A stretch of 64,000 nucleotides of DNA from Niabella yanshanensis. Lineage in GTDB: Bacteria; Bacteroidota; Bacteroidia; Chitinophagales; Chitinophagaceae. The notes beneath the pieces are model-generated. The model did not search any database, was not told the DNA's origin, and saw only the letters and a list, made by a program, of their open reading frames with translations. Each line of letters begins with the position of its first letter. The stretch's first letter is position 1. Position numbers and translations under genes: made by a program. Shown one piece after another: positions 1-9,429 of the stretch. The stretch lies in assembly GCF_034424215.1 (NCBI RefSeq), contig NZ_CP139960.1, positions 3,348,001-3,412,000 on the forward strand, written 5' to 3'.

Positions 1-539
1 AAGAACGGTTGCCCGGCGATAATGTAACCACCAATAAACTGGCATATGCTAAAGAAATGAAGCGTTTGCAAGGGCTGGCAAAAACAGATGCAAAGAATGC
101 GGCCCAACACCTGTATAAACTGGCCTTGGGTTATTATAATGTAACTTACTACGGCTATGCCTGGAACCTGGTGGAATACTGGCGCAGCGGGGCAGATGGG
201 TATTATATACCCAAAAATGCTACAGCTTTTCAAAAGGATTATTATACGGCTTCAACCGCGGAATCTTATTTTAGAAAGGCTATGGACGCCAGCAGTAATG
301 CCGAATTTAAAGCCAAATGCCTGTTTATGATGGCTAAATGCAGCCAAAAGCAGTTACAAAAACCGCAATACGGCGACTTCGGCAGCTATGATGAGTACAG
401 TCGTAAAACCGACATGTATTTGCTAAAGTTTGCTGAAAACAAATACTATGCGCAGTTAAAGGCTCAGTATGGTAATACACAGTTTTATGAAGATGCATTA
501 ACGAGGTGTTCTTACCTGGCGGATTTTGCCGGGAAATAA
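1..539 (+). CDS. C-terminal part of a TPR-like hypothetical protein (truncated by window edge)
   Basis: The reading frame is open through the left edge (codons before the TTG at position 9 are still coding), so this is the 3' end of a longer gene. The visible 170-odd residues are rich in Tyr, Ala, Lys and Asn and form amphipathic helices, including an AKCLFMMAKC segment that resembles tetratricopeptide helices. No catalytic motif is visible and I do not recognise the family. It ends about 110 bases before a tRNA gene. Function unknown; coding status is supported by length, composition and the in-frame open edge. Confidence 0.75.
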   Translation, partial: ERLPGDNVTTNKLAYAKEMKRLQGLAKTDAKNAAQHLYKLALGYYNVTYYGYAWNLVEYWRSGADGYYIPKNATAFQKDYYTASTAESYFRKAMDASSNAEFKAKCLFMMAKCSQKQLQKPQYGDFGSYDEYSRKTDMYLLKFAENKYYAQLKAQYGNTQFYEDALTRCSYLADFAGK

Positions 540-650
540 TGAGTGGAGAAATTCAGGATTTCTGGCAATAGTTTTGTTTTTTTTCTATACTTTTGCTCTC
601 CCTTAAAAACAATAGTTCTTTTTTCAAATATTTTGTCGTTTTACGACGCC

Positions 651-724
651 GGTCCTATAGCTCAGTCGGTTAGAGCATCTGACTCATAATCAGAGGGTCC
701 CTGGTTCGAGCCCAGGTGGGACCA
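651..724 (+). tRNA. tRNA with CAU anticodon (elongator Met or lysidine-type Ile)
   Basis: A complete cloverleaf is readable: acceptor GGTCCTA pairs with TGGGACC, the D arm contains AGCTCAGTCGGTTAGAGC, the anticodon stem TCTGA/TCAGA encloses loop CTCATAA with anticodon CAT, and the T arm has CCTGG-TTCGAGC-CCAGG. The discriminator base is A and CCA is not encoded. A CAU anticodon with this loop occurs in both elongator tRNA-Met and tRNA-Ile2 (modified by TilS). Sequence alone does not separate the two here; the absence of initiator features argues against tRNA-fMet. Confidence 0.95.
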
Positions 725-731
725 CGTTTTT

Positions 732-761
732 AAACTCCTGTATATTTACAGGAGTTTTTTT
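732..761 (+). terminator. Rho-independent terminator after the tRNA
   Basis: AAACTCCTGT pairs with ACAGGAGTTT around a short AT-rich loop and is followed by a T-run, starting eight bases after the tRNA. Confidence 0.85.
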
Positions 762-775
762 ATGCTAAAACACCT

Positions 776-1171
776 CACCATGCCGGCATACTATATTTTG
801 TATTATCTCTTTGTCTATCATAAAAGTACCTCCATGTTAAATTATGGCGCCTGATATTTTAAAATCTGAGATGTCCTTTTCATTGCCAAGCAATTATATA
901 AGTCTGAAATTTTCTACGATGATGGAAGGTATGCGTCAATGAAAGGCTTGCTATAAATGTAATGCTATTACATTGTTTAATATACTGGGGTAGCCATTTT
1001 TTCATCTCCCTTACAATCTCAATTTTCATCGTGTTTTATCCTCCTCTCGTCAAAAAATAGACTGTTCAATACCCAGAAGGTTCTTAACCTATCCTCGTGT
1101 ATATTTATAATAAATGTAATGAAGGTGAAATTTTGAAATAAAATTTAGTTCTGGTGCTTTGGACTCTTCGA
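776..1171. other. Intergenic stretch, no gene seen
   Basis: AT-rich spacer between the tRNA terminator and the convergent small HTH gene. No convincing ORF, hairpin series or structured RNA was found. Confidence 0.5.
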
Positions 1172-1513
1172 TTAATTTGTTCCTTTTGTCTTTCTTAAAT
1201 TTTTATGATTTCTATTTACCCGGGCGGTCAATTTATCAAAAACAAAAGAATCCTTTTGGATGATATTAATAATTAGGTTGGGATCAATATCAATGATATA
1301 TGAAAGTCTGAGAATTTCAGAGACAGAGAATGTTTCCGGGCGGGATAGCTTAAGCGCATAGCGACTTTTATTTATTCCGAGTATATCAGCAATCCTTGAT
1401 GGCTGAATCTCCTTAATATCATATAATTTCTCTACTGCCCCGGCCTCAAACATTCGTTTCAATGTTTTAAATACTGCTACATCGCTTTCAAATTTTTCTT
1501 TCCAGTCAGACAT
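1172..1513 (-). CDS. Small helix-turn-helix (XRE/Cro-like) protein
   Basis: The 113-residue product has a central segment with the pattern of a Cro/XRE helix-turn-helix (about residues 36-75: PSRIADILGINKSRYALKLS, then FSVSEILRLSYIIDIDP). The scanning helix, turn and recognition helix are followed by the helix that usually packs against them. The N-terminus is charged and helical and the C-terminus is a basic tail. ATG start at 1513 on the reverse strand. It stands alone with long spacers on both sides, so its target is unknown. It may be the surviving half of a toxin-antitoxin or phage-type regulator, but no partner is visible. Confidence 0.6.
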   Translation of the reverse strand: MSDWKEKFESDVAVFKTLKRMFEAGAVEKLYDIKEIQPSRIADILGINKSRYALKLSRPETFSVSEILRLSYIIDIDPNLIINIIQKDSFVFDKLTARVNRNHKNLRKTKGTN

Positions 1514-2276
1514 CTCGTAACCTTTATTCTGAAATTCAAGAATTAATGTATAATTGGTCTCAAAAAGTTACGTTTCGTATAAAATAATTACTAATTGTAT
1601 CTATATAGTTGTATATTTGTACCGCAGAGCTAGCTGCCCCATAGCACCGGGGACGTGTAAAAGGAAAATAAGGCAAACAAGTCTCTCGTTCTGTATCGCC
1701 AAATATGATCACGAGTTGATAAATAAGTGTTATACCCATTCTTGACAGCATTATATGTCTTTGGATATATTTGCTTTGGGATGGGCTTCGCTTAAGTATT
1801 TTGTGATCACCTGACTTTAAAAAGTTAGGCCAGTTCCTGGCGGTACCGAGCAAAAGCTGTGGAGCTCATCCCATTTTCTTGTCAGGCACATTGAGTACAC
1901 CGCTTTACTGAGGCTTACATTTTTAAAATGTAAGTTCGATTGTATAAACATCATTCGATATGGTCCTCATCATGTAGTGCGCTGGCAAATGCGCCGGGAC
2001 AGTCTTACGTACAAGAAAGCCATAGAAATAAATTCGATTATTTACAAGGTTGTCCCCGTGCTTTAAGCAACTTCCGGTACGCCTGCAAGCCCAAACAGCC
2101 TGTTTAGCAACGGCGGCCGTGGTTTAAAACGGCAGCGGTTTTTCTCATGGTTGCTGCCGTCCCGGCTGCCGGGGCGCTAAAAAGAAATATCTTACCGTGC
2201 CATCATTGTATCGCTCCCCTATTGCATCCGGGTTAATATTCATGAGGGTTATTTAGTAACTCTTAAGTACAATGCA
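1514..2276. other. 763-base intergenic region with inverted repeats
   Basis: No convincing gene; the short ORFs on both strands have no recognisable protein character. The region contains a near-perfect 10-bp inverted repeat (CTTACATTTT/AAAATGTAAG, 1914-1934), a weaker repeat near 1809-1829, and a GC-rich patch at 2100-2175 with several CGGC/GCCG complementary blocks. A TATATTTG near 1612 resembles a Bacteroidetes -7 element. It could hold a small RNA or decayed DNA; I cannot decide which. Confidence 0.4.
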
Positions 2277-3584
2277 ATGCAAAAAACAACGCTGCTATGC
2301 GTAATGGCTGTGCTATGTATATGCGTGAAAGCTCAGCAGCCAACTATAAAACCCTTAACTATCGGAGATGCCGTACCTAATATTACCTTTAATAAGGTAA
2401 TAAACTATCCTAAAACTACAGCCAGGCTTTCAGATTTTAAAGGTAAGCTGGTGATACTGGATTTTTGGGCAACTACTTGCCCTAGCTGTATTGCAGGGTT
2501 TAAAAAGGTAAATCAATTACAACGCCAATATTCTGACAAAGTAGCCTTTATATTCCCCAACCCCTTCAATGCCGGTGATAGTTTGAAAAAAATAAAGGAG
2601 GTAATTGATAAAAAGGTGTGGCAAAATATCCTTGACAAAGACAAAATCCCTGTGGTGGCGGAAGATAAGATAGTAAGCCGCTTATTTCCCTATAGCAGTT
2701 TGCCACATGTTGTATGGATTAAAGATCAAAAAGTGCTGGCTATAACGTCTGCCGATGAACTTACCGCTGAAAATGTTGCCAAAGTTTTGAAAAATCCTTC
2801 GGCTGCATACGCACTTACGCCCAAAGAAGACAAAGTATCGTTTGATCCATCTAAAACTCTGTTTTCGGAAAACTACATACCTGCAACCGACCAGCCCGTG
2901 TTGCGCTCGACCGTTATGGGTAGGGTATATGGTTTAAATTCCTCCGCTAGTATAGAATACGGCAAGGATAAAAAACAAATTCTCGGGATTGCGCTGATCA
3001 ACAATAATCCACTGGATGCTCTTGGCCGGGCTTATCCTGAGATAAAAAAAATGGTTCCTGCTCAAATAATAATAGACAAATCCGCACCAGGTCTGATCAA
3101 ACGATCGTATGCTGATACTTCAGATAAAATCAATAATGAAGTCATTAGCTATGAGTTGATCCTGGCACCAACAGAGGCTGGAGCTGTTTTGAAGATGATG
3201 CAGCATGACCTTTGCCGATACTTTAATATAAAGGTTCTATTTGAAAAAAGAAAAGTGACTTCTTATATATTGACGCGCCGCAATGCAAATGATCTTTCTA
3301 CATCTGAAGGCGTAAAACCTGATGACAATCTTTACGATGATGATGATAAACCTAAATACCTACATAATAAACCGCTGATCGGCCTTATAAGAAAATTAAA
3401 CGCCACGCTAAGTGCCATAGTTATCGATGAAACTGGCATTTCCAGAACACCAGTTACCATTACAGGCATGCCCAACGATCTAAGAGATGTTGGCGAACTG
3501 GCAAAGGTGCTGAGCAAACAGGGTTTTGATTTGAGGCTTGAAGAAAAGGAGATGATTTGTGCCGTTATCAAAGGCAACCAATAA
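2277..3584 (+). CDS. Exported TlpA-like thioredoxin-fold protein with DUF3738-like C-terminus
   Basis: The 435-residue protein starts with a signal peptide (residues 1-19, ending VKAQ). A redoxin/TlpA domain follows at about 22-175, with the active-site motif C68-P-S-C71 in the DFWATTCPSC context expected of membrane-anchored or periplasmic thiol-disulfide oxidoreductases. The second half (about 205-435) ends in a segment resembling the DUF3738/TIGR03435 family (VIDETGISRTPVTITG followed by a KQGFDLRLEEKEM-type end); this assignment is from memory of the family pattern. The gene lies 26 bases before a SusC gene and is probably co-transcribed with the SusC/SusD pair. Role of the fusion unknown; likely periplasmic redox or substrate handling. 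Confidence 0.8.
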   Translation: MQKTTLLCVMAVLCICVKAQQPTIKPLTIGDAVPNITFNKVINYPKTTARLSDFKGKLVILDFWATTCPSCIAGFKKVNQLQRQYSDKVAFIFPNPFNAGDSLKKIKEVIDKKVWQNILDKDKIPVVAEDKIVSRLFPYSSLPHVVWIKDQKVLAITSADELTAENVAKVLKNPSAAYALTPKEDKVSFDPSKTLFSENYIPATDQPVLRSTVMGRVYGLNSSASIEYGKDKKQILGIALINNNPLDALGRAYPEIKKMVPAQIIIDKSAPGLIKRSYADTSDKINNEVISYELILAPTEAGAVLKMMQHDLCRYFNIKVLFEKRKVTSYILTRRNANDLSTSEGVKPDDNLYDDDDKPKYLHNKPLIGLIRKLNATLSAIVIDETGISRTPVTITGMPNDLRDVGELAKVLSKQGFDLRLEEKEMICAVIKGNQ

Positions 3585-3610
3585 TGGCTTAACTATTTAC
3601 AACTTACAAC

Positions 3611-6600
3611 ATGCTTAAATTTTTGAAAAAAAATAGGCGGCTCATCCGTTACTGTATATCTGCAATGTTTTTGCTCATCAGTAAATGGAACTGGGGACAG
3701 CAACCAACCGAAATGATTATTAAAGGGCAGGTGACAAACGAACAGCATATACCCCTTGCTGGGGTGTCGGTCGTTACACCAAATGGAACCGGCGGCATTA
3801 CCAATGCTAAAGGAGCATTTGAGCTGTATCATTCTTTTGAAGACTCCCTAATGCTCACACTTACTGCGATCGGTTACGAAAAAACGATCGTGTATATTAA
3901 AAGGCAGGAAACCCATATCAGAGTTATACTGCCGCTGGCAGCCAAGGGCCTCGACCAGGTTATTGTAACAGGGTATGGTAAATCTAGTCAACGCCTGTCG
4001 ACGGGCTCCATCACTAAAATTTCAAGTGATGTTATAAGCCTGCAACCTGTAGCCAATCCGCTGGCAGCACTGCAAGGCAGAGTACCCGGCTTAATCATTA
4101 ATGCCTCCAGTGGCCTTCCCGGAGCGTCTATGTCTGTACAAATCAGGGGGCAAAATACAATAACGCCTAATCCCAATGTTACTGGCATGCCTATGGATAA
4201 TCCATACTTCATTATAGACGGAGTTCCCTTTGCATCTCAAAACAGCAATATCAATCAAATAAATTCTATGGTGTCCCCTGGCAACTCAAATACCTGGGGT
4301 AATGCCACTGGGGGCTTAAGTCCCTTCTCTATGATCAATCCTTCGGATATCGAAAGTATTGAAGTGCTCCGGGATGCGGATGCTACCTCCATTTATGGTT
4401 CCAGGGGAGCCAATGGTGTAATACTCATTACCACCAAAAAAGGAATCTCAGGAAAAACCAACGTGCAATTAAATATACAAAGAGGTTACAGTAGTATTAC
4501 ACGGATGATGCCCATGCTAAATACATCTCAATATCTTCAATTGCGGAGGGAAGCGATTCTCAATGATGGCTACACCCTCACCAATGTAGTCGGCCGCAAT
4601 GGCTATGCACCGGAGATCCTTATCTTTGACACAACAAAATATACGAACTGGACACAATATTTTTTCGGAGGTACGGCGAAATCGACCAACGCTAACTTAA
4701 GTATTTCTGGCGGATCGATCAATACCAACTTTTCTGTAAATGTGGGCTATAGAAAGGATGGCAATGTGTTTCCAGGCGATTTTAGTGCTGAGCGAGGATC
4801 TGCGGCTGTAAACCTGCATCACAACTCCAATAATAGAAGATTTTTTGTAGATTTTTCCTCTTTACAATCTATCGCGTCCAATAATACACCAGGTACACCC
4901 AGTTTACTACAAGCATTTACATTACCACCTAACTATCCTGACTTATTGGATCCTGAGGGCAACCTGGTATGGCAGTATAAAGGAGTGAATCTAACCAACC
5001 CGTTGTCGTACCTGGAAAGAATATATCAATCCAAAAATTTCAGTATAAACGGGCAATTGCAACTCGGATATGAAATCGCCAGAGGATTACATATTAAAAG
5101 TTCCATGGGTTACAGCAGGATGCAAGGTAGTGAACGTTCGCTTACGCCGCGTGCATCTTATGCGCCTAACTCTACTACATTGGGCGCTGCCTCATTTACC
5201 AATAACCTTTCTGAGTCAGTTATATGGGAGCCACAATTGGATTATAACCGCTTAATAGGTAAGGGGCGTCTCAATGTTTTGCTTGGGGGCTCCTATCAGG
5301 ATGCTCGCAATACCGGCGCTCTATTGTCTGGCAGCAACTATGCCAACGATAATTTGTTAGGTACTATAGCCGGGGCAGGTAATATTACTGCTACTGACAA
5401 GTTTAACCAATATAAGTATGCAGCCATTTTTAGTCGCCTTAACTACCAATACGCGGGAAAATATATTGTCAACCTTACGGCCAGGCGTGATGGGTCCAGC
5501 AAATTCGGTCCGGGTAAAAGGTTTGGCAACTTCGGCGCCATAGGTGCTAGCTGGATTTTTACGGAAGAATCGGTTTTGAAAAACAATAAAATCTTAAGTT
5601 TTGAAAAATTGAGGGGCAGTTTAGGTACCACTGGAAGCGACAATATCGATAGTTATCTTTATCTCAGCTTATGGTCACCAACGGTGCCTTACCTTGGAAC
5701 AATTGGATACATCCCGCAGAATCTATTTAATGAGACGCTGCATTGGTCTGTGAATAAAAAAGCTGAAGCCTCTATTGAGCTCGGATTTGTTCAGAACTCA
5801 TTGATGTTGAATGCCACCTGGTACAAAAACAGAAGCGGTAATCAGTTGGTTACTTACGTATTGCCCGCTATAACTGGTTTCAGAGGTATAACATCAAATT
5901 TTCCGGCCTTGGTAGAGAATAATGGTTGGGAGCTAATGCTTACTTATACAACGCCTAAAACAAGCCGCGTTGTCTGGAACTCTTCTGTCAATTTCACTAT
6001 TCCCAAAAATAAGCTTGTAGCGTTCCCTGACCTTCACAGCTCGTCCTATAATAATGTTTACTTTATTGGAGAGCCGGTCAGTTCAATAATGGCCTATCAA
6101 AGTCTGGGAGTAGATCCCGCTACAGGGCTGTATACCTTTACGACTGCCGACGGGCCTAGCAGCACTCCGGCTTTTAGCCAAAGATCGATGTATAACCAAC
6201 TGGATCCTTACTTCTATGGTGGTTGGAGCAATACGGTCAGCTATAAGGGCATACAGCTGGATATCTTCCTGGAATTTAAAAAGCAAAATGGGTTTAATTA
6301 CCTAAGATATATTACTGCCCCCGGGTCAGTCAATATTAATCTACCGGCCGTGTATATGAACCGATGGCACCAGGAGGGCGAGCAAGCAGAGATTCAAAAG
6401 TTAAGTAGTGCAGTACGTAGTCCTGCAGTAACCGCTCTAAATAATTTCAAGAACAGTAATGGCATATATAGCGATGCTTCTTTCATACGAGGCAGAAACC
6501 TTTCACTTTCCTACACCATTAACAACAAGATTCTAAAACAGCTTTCACTCACTCATGCAAAGCTATTCCTATTAACACAGAACTTATTTACCAATACCAG

Positions 6601-6688
6601 CTATAAGGGTAATGACCCCGAAACCCGCAGTTTGTATTCTATTCCACCGATGAAAAATATCACCTTCGGATTTCAAGTAGCTTTATAA
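3611..6688 (+). CDS. SusC/RagA family TonB-dependent outer-membrane receptor
   Basis: The 1025-residue protein has a signal peptide (about 1-30), a carboxypeptidase-regulatory-like beta domain (about 36-110), a TonB-box-like DQVIVTGYG (115-123) and a plug domain ending in the signature VLRDADATSIYGSRGANGVI (from about 251). A C-terminal 22-strand barrel follows and ends in Phe-Gln-Val-Ala-Leu. It lacks the N-terminal STN signalling domain present in the second SusC of this window, so it is not obviously wired to an anti-sigma factor. With the SusD partner 12 bases downstream it forms an importer for glycans, peptides or other large nutrients; the substrate is not readable. ATG at 3611 precedes a basic-hydrophobic leader. 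Confidence 0.95.
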   Translation: MLKFLKKNRRLIRYCISAMFLLISKWNWGQQPTEMIIKGQVTNEQHIPLAGVSVVTPNGTGGITNAKGAFELYHSFEDSLMLTLTAIGYEKTIVYIKRQETHIRVILPLAAKGLDQVIVTGYGKSSQRLSTGSITKISSDVISLQPVANPLAALQGRVPGLIINASSGLPGASMSVQIRGQNTITPNPNVTGMPMDNPYFIIDGVPFASQNSNINQINSMVSPGNSNTWGNATGGLSPFSMINPSDIESIEVLRDADATSIYGSRGANGVILITTKKGISGKTNVQLNIQRGYSSITRMMPMLNTSQYLQLRREAILNDGYTLTNVVGRNGYAPEILIFDTTKYTNWTQYFFGGTAKSTNANLSISGGSINTNFSVNVGYRKDGNVFPGDFSAERGSAAVNLHHNSNNRRFFVDFSSLQSIASNNTPGTPSLLQAFTLPPNYPDLLDPEGNLVWQYKGVNLTNPLSYLERIYQSKNFSINGQLQLGYEIARGLHIKSSMGYSRMQGSERSLTPRASYAPNSTTLGAASFTNNLSESVIWEPQLDYNRLIGKGRLNVLLGGSYQDARNTGALLSGSNYANDNLLGTIAGAGNITATDKFNQYKYAAIFSRLNYQYAGKYIVNLTARRDGSSKFGPGKRFGNFGAIGASWIFTEESVLKNNKILSFEKLRGSLGTTGSDNIDSYLYLSLWSPTVPYLGTIGYIPQNLFNETLHWSVNKKAEASIELGFVQNSLMLNATWYKNRSGNQLVTYVLPAITGFRGITSNFPALVENNGWELMLTYTTPKTSRVVWNSSVNFTIPKNKLVAFPDLHSSSYNNVYFIGEPVSSIMAYQSLGVDPATGLYTFTTADGPSSTPAFSQRSMYNQLDPYFYGGWSNTVSYKGIQLDIFLEFKKQNGFNYLRYITAPGSVNINLPAVYMNRWHQEGEQAEIQKLSSAVRSPAVTALNNFKNSNGIYSDASFIRGRNLSLSYTINNKILKQLSLTHAKLFLLTQNLFTNTSYKGNDPETRSLYSIPPMKNITFGFQVAL

Positions 6689-6700
6689 TATAATAAACTC

Positions 6701-8131
6701 ATGAAACTACAACTACTTCTGTCACGCATTCTGGCAAAGATTACAATAACTTTGATGCCCTTTGTAATATCCTGTATTGCTTTAGCAGCAATCATGCTTC
6801 CTGCGTCCTGCTCCAAGTTAATTGAAATTGACTTGCCACAAGACCGGCTCGAAAGCAAAGCGGTTTTTGAGGATAGCATTGATGCGACCTCCGCCGTAAC
6901 CGGGCTCTATTCAAGAATAATGACTTATTCTACTGGCGTCAATTTTGGCAGCGGTCTATTAACCGTGTACACCGGGCTGCTATGTGATGAATTAGAACCT
7001 TTAACCACAGCGGCAGTTGATTTACAATTTTTTCAAAATGCTGTTACTCCAGATAATATTACTAAAAGCGATTGGTGGGATATTCCTTTTGAATACATCT
7101 ATCATGCCAATGCCTGCATCGAAGGGCTCAACAATAGCCGGACGCTGAGTACACCGCTCAAAAATAGACTATCGGGCGAAATGTACTATATGCGTGCCTG
7201 GCTATTTTTTAATCTCACCAACTTATACGGTTCTATACCACTGCCGCTGTCAACGGATTACAGAATGAACAGCCAGTTAGCAAGAAGCAGCCAACAGATT
7301 GTTTACGAACAAGTCCTTTCTGATTTAACTATAGCCGAATCACTTTTAGATAACATGCCGGTAGAAAGCAACCGGTCGAGACCCAATAAATACGCAGTAA
7401 TGGGCCTGATGTCAAGAGTATATCTTTATACAAAACAATGGCAGCAAGCTGCCGATAAAGCGCTCCAGGTAATCAACTCAGGTATTTTCAAATTAGAGGA
7501 TAACCTTGATAGCGTTTTTTTGAGCGCCGGTAAAGAAGCTCTTTTTCAAATGCCTGTTTTGCAAGCCGGTTTTGGAGTACCGGAAGCTTATTTATTTGTA
7601 CCGGGGCAAGCCAATAGCCAACCGAAATATAAAATTTCGTCACTGTTGATGTCCAGTTTAGAGCCGGGCGACAAAAGAGAACAATCATGGATAAAAAGTA
7701 CAAATATTAACGGAATCAATTATCGAAGTCCATTTAAATACAAAGCGGCATCCCTTTCCACCGGTTTACCTTTGGAATACTACGCGGTAATGAGGCTGGG
7801 AGAACTGTATTTGAATTTGAGTGAAGCCAAAGCACATCTAAGTGAGTTCCCATTAAGCCTGCAATATCTCAATGCGATTAGACAAAGAGCAGGCCTAATG
7901 GAATTGTCCTTTACAACCTCAGGGGGATTACTTCAAAGTATTTACGAGGAGAGACGAAGGGAATTTTTTTGCGAATGGGGCCATCGATGGTTCGATCTGA
8001 AAAGAACCGGGTTCGTTCAACAGGTACTACAACCTATTAAGCCTTCCTGGTCCGCTTACCAGCAGCTACTTCCTATTCCACGTAGGGAACTGGAAACAAA
8101 TACTCATATGGATCAGAACCAAGGATATTAA
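6701..8131 (+). CDS. SusD/RagB family outer-membrane lipoprotein
   Basis: The 476-residue protein has a lipobox (LPAS-C37) after a hydrophobic signal and then the all-helical SusD fold. Recognisable parts are the N-terminal TPR-like region (about 60-240, YYMRAWLFFNLTNLYG) and the C-terminal signature RRREFFCEWGHRWFDLKRTG. It caps the SusC barrel at 3611-6688 as the ligand-binding lid. The gene starts 12 bases after the SusC stop and is followed by a strong terminator. At 476 residues it is near the short end for the family, and the substrate is unknown. Confidence 0.93.
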   Translation: MKLQLLLSRILAKITITLMPFVISCIALAAIMLPASCSKLIEIDLPQDRLESKAVFEDSIDATSAVTGLYSRIMTYSTGVNFGSGLLTVYTGLLCDELEPLTTAAVDLQFFQNAVTPDNITKSDWWDIPFEYIYHANACIEGLNNSRTLSTPLKNRLSGEMYYMRAWLFFNLTNLYGSIPLPLSTDYRMNSQLARSSQQIVYEQVLSDLTIAESLLDNMPVESNRSRPNKYAVMGLMSRVYLYTKQWQQAADKALQVINSGIFKLEDNLDSVFLSAGKEALFQMPVLQAGFGVPEAYLFVPGQANSQPKYKISSLLMSSLEPGDKREQSWIKSTNINGINYRSPFKYKAASLSTGLPLEYYAVMRLGELYLNLSEAKAHLSEFPLSLQYLNAIRQRAGLMELSFTTSGGLLQSIYEERRREFFCEWGHRWFDLKRTGFVQQVLQPIKPSWSAYQQLLPIPRRELETNTHMDQNQGY

Positions 8132-8138
8132 ATTCAAG

Positions 8139-8175
8139 AAGCCGTCTCAAAAATAATTGAGTCGGCTTTCATTTT
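8139..8175 (+). terminator. Terminator of the first SusC/SusD operon
   Basis: AGCCGTCTCAA pairs with TTGAGTCGGCT across an AAATAA loop and is followed by TTTCATTTTT, eight bases after the SusD stop codon. Confidence 0.85.
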
Positions 8176-8269
8176 TCGGCAGAGAGTCGAGGAGGTACCC
8201 AAGACTTATTAAAACTAACACAACATCAAATAGTACACTAACAACCTTCATTTAGGTATGAATAACTAC

Positions 8270-8306
8270 AAAAAAAGAGGATGTCTTTTTTGTGAGACAC
8301 CCTCTT
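8270..8306 (-). terminator. Terminator for the reverse-strand DUF6520-like gene
   Basis: Read on the reverse strand, GAGGGTGTCT pairs with AGACATCCTC (one G-T wobble) across an AT-rich loop and is followed by seven Ts. It lies about 20 bases beyond the stop of the gene at 8326-8706. Confidence 0.85.
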
Positions 8307-8325
8307 CTTAAAAAAATGACTGGTT

Positions 8326-8706
8326 TTAGGGATTGGTACGTTCGTCACCCACTTGTGCCAACTCCTGAGTTGGATTCTCTGAATCAATTTTTAATTGATA
8401 ATCAGAGCCACTTGCCGACTCTACCTGGTCCTGTGTAAAACCAACAATACAATTGTTGCCAGCTCCATCACAGCTACCAGCTGGTGCTGTAGGACCATAC
8501 CCCAGATAATCTGAAAGTTCGGAATTAATATAGTCATCATGATTACCTTCACCAGGTGCCACCTCGAACCAGTGATAATCTACAAGCTTTTTATTTGAGC
8601 TAATATGATCTGCCGGTGTAAAAGCTATGAGTGTTCCGAGTACAAAGATCACAGCTATTACTGGCATGATAAACTTTACAGTCCGCAGACTTTTATTTGT
8701 GTTCAT
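8326..8706 (-). CDS. Small exported protein, DUF6520-like
   Basis: The 126-residue product begins with a basic N-terminus and a hydrophobic segment (about 10-30, FIMPVIAVIFVLGTLIAFTP) that should act as a signal or membrane anchor. The remainder is acidic and polar with a paired-cysteine motif (SCDGAGNNCIV, about residues 78-88). This layout matches the small Bacteroidetes family DUF6520, assigned from pattern only; function is unknown. It has its own terminator and is convergent with the SusD gene. Confidence 0.75.
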   Translation of the reverse strand: MNTNKSLRTVKFIMPVIAVIFVLGTLIAFTPADHISSNKKLVDYHWFEVAPGEGNHDDYINSELSDYLGYGPTAPAGSCDGAGNNCIVGFTQDQVESASGSDYQLKIDSENPTQELAQVGDERTNP

Positions 8707-8863
8707 CTTAGTAAATTTGAAATGAATAATTATATGGGCATTTTAAACGATGCCTTAGGTTTAGAAAGGGCATGCGATAGTTTGATACCGTATGCCCTTG
8801 CTTCGTTTAAAGCCAGCCCTGCCGGTATGAGCCATATATTGCTGGCAGACCTGGTAAAGTTGT

Positions 8864-9142
8864 TTATAACGTACATACGGCTTCATATAGAGATTTCTTT
8901 TTTTGTTCATCAATATATTTTTTTGTTCCCAAAGGCCACCAGTTCCAACTGGTGAGATGGTAGCCTTCACAATACTCACAATAATAGGAACGCAACGATT
9001 TAGGTTTCTTTACGCCCCGTTTTATATGTATGCCGCGCTCGCTTTTTATCTTTAGTCTGGCACGAAAACCCAGCACAATATCCAGTGCCTCGCTTCTGGA
9101 TCTATAAATCACTTTATTAGTATGGTTACAAATCATTTTCAT
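8864..9142 (-). CDS. Small CxxC-H zinc-finger-like hypothetical protein
   Basis: The 92-residue basic protein carries a knuckle YYCEYCEGYHLTSW (about residues 53-66), a CxxC followed by Gly-Tyr-His. This pattern occurs in many short uncharacterised Bacteroidetes and phage-like proteins. A further Cys5 and His7 near the start could complete a metal site. ATG start at 9142. No operon partner. The 41-residue overlapping frame at its 3' end is probably not a gene. Confidence 0.65.
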   Translation of the reverse strand: MKMICNHTNKVIYRSRSEALDIVLGFRARLKIKSERGIHIKRGVKKPKSLRSYYCEYCEGYHLTSWNWWPLGTKKYIDEQKKKSLYEAVCTL

Positions 9143-9429
9143 TGATTCCGTGATTGAATAAGCTGGTTATTACAGACCTATATTTGACGTGATCCGCTAT
9201 GGGCAAAGGTTTCCTGCTATCTGTCAAAATTTTTTTTTTGAAGATTTCTCTAAATAAAATTACAACGGCCGTTAGAATGGCGTAACTTAGGATTATCTCA
9301 TTTCCCCGTCTTAAGAAAGCCCTCTACATAGGATATCGTAGCAAAACCGAAAAAGGACTACAAATAGGATAGATTTTTTTTCGATTCTCAAAAAGCAGTA
9401 TGCAGGGTTATATAAATTCTTAAGAGCGC

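Noticed and set aside
651-724. Initiator tRNA-Met
   Set aside because: The anticodon is CAU but the A72-type mismatch and three G-C pairs expected of an initiator are not present.
1554-1853. Opposed ORFs of 63 and 97 codons
   Set aside because: No protein-like composition, no start signals and mutual overlap.
8761-8979. 41-residue reverse-strand frame overlapping the CxxC-H gene
   Set aside because: Overlaps the better gene at 8864-9142 and lacks start and composition support.
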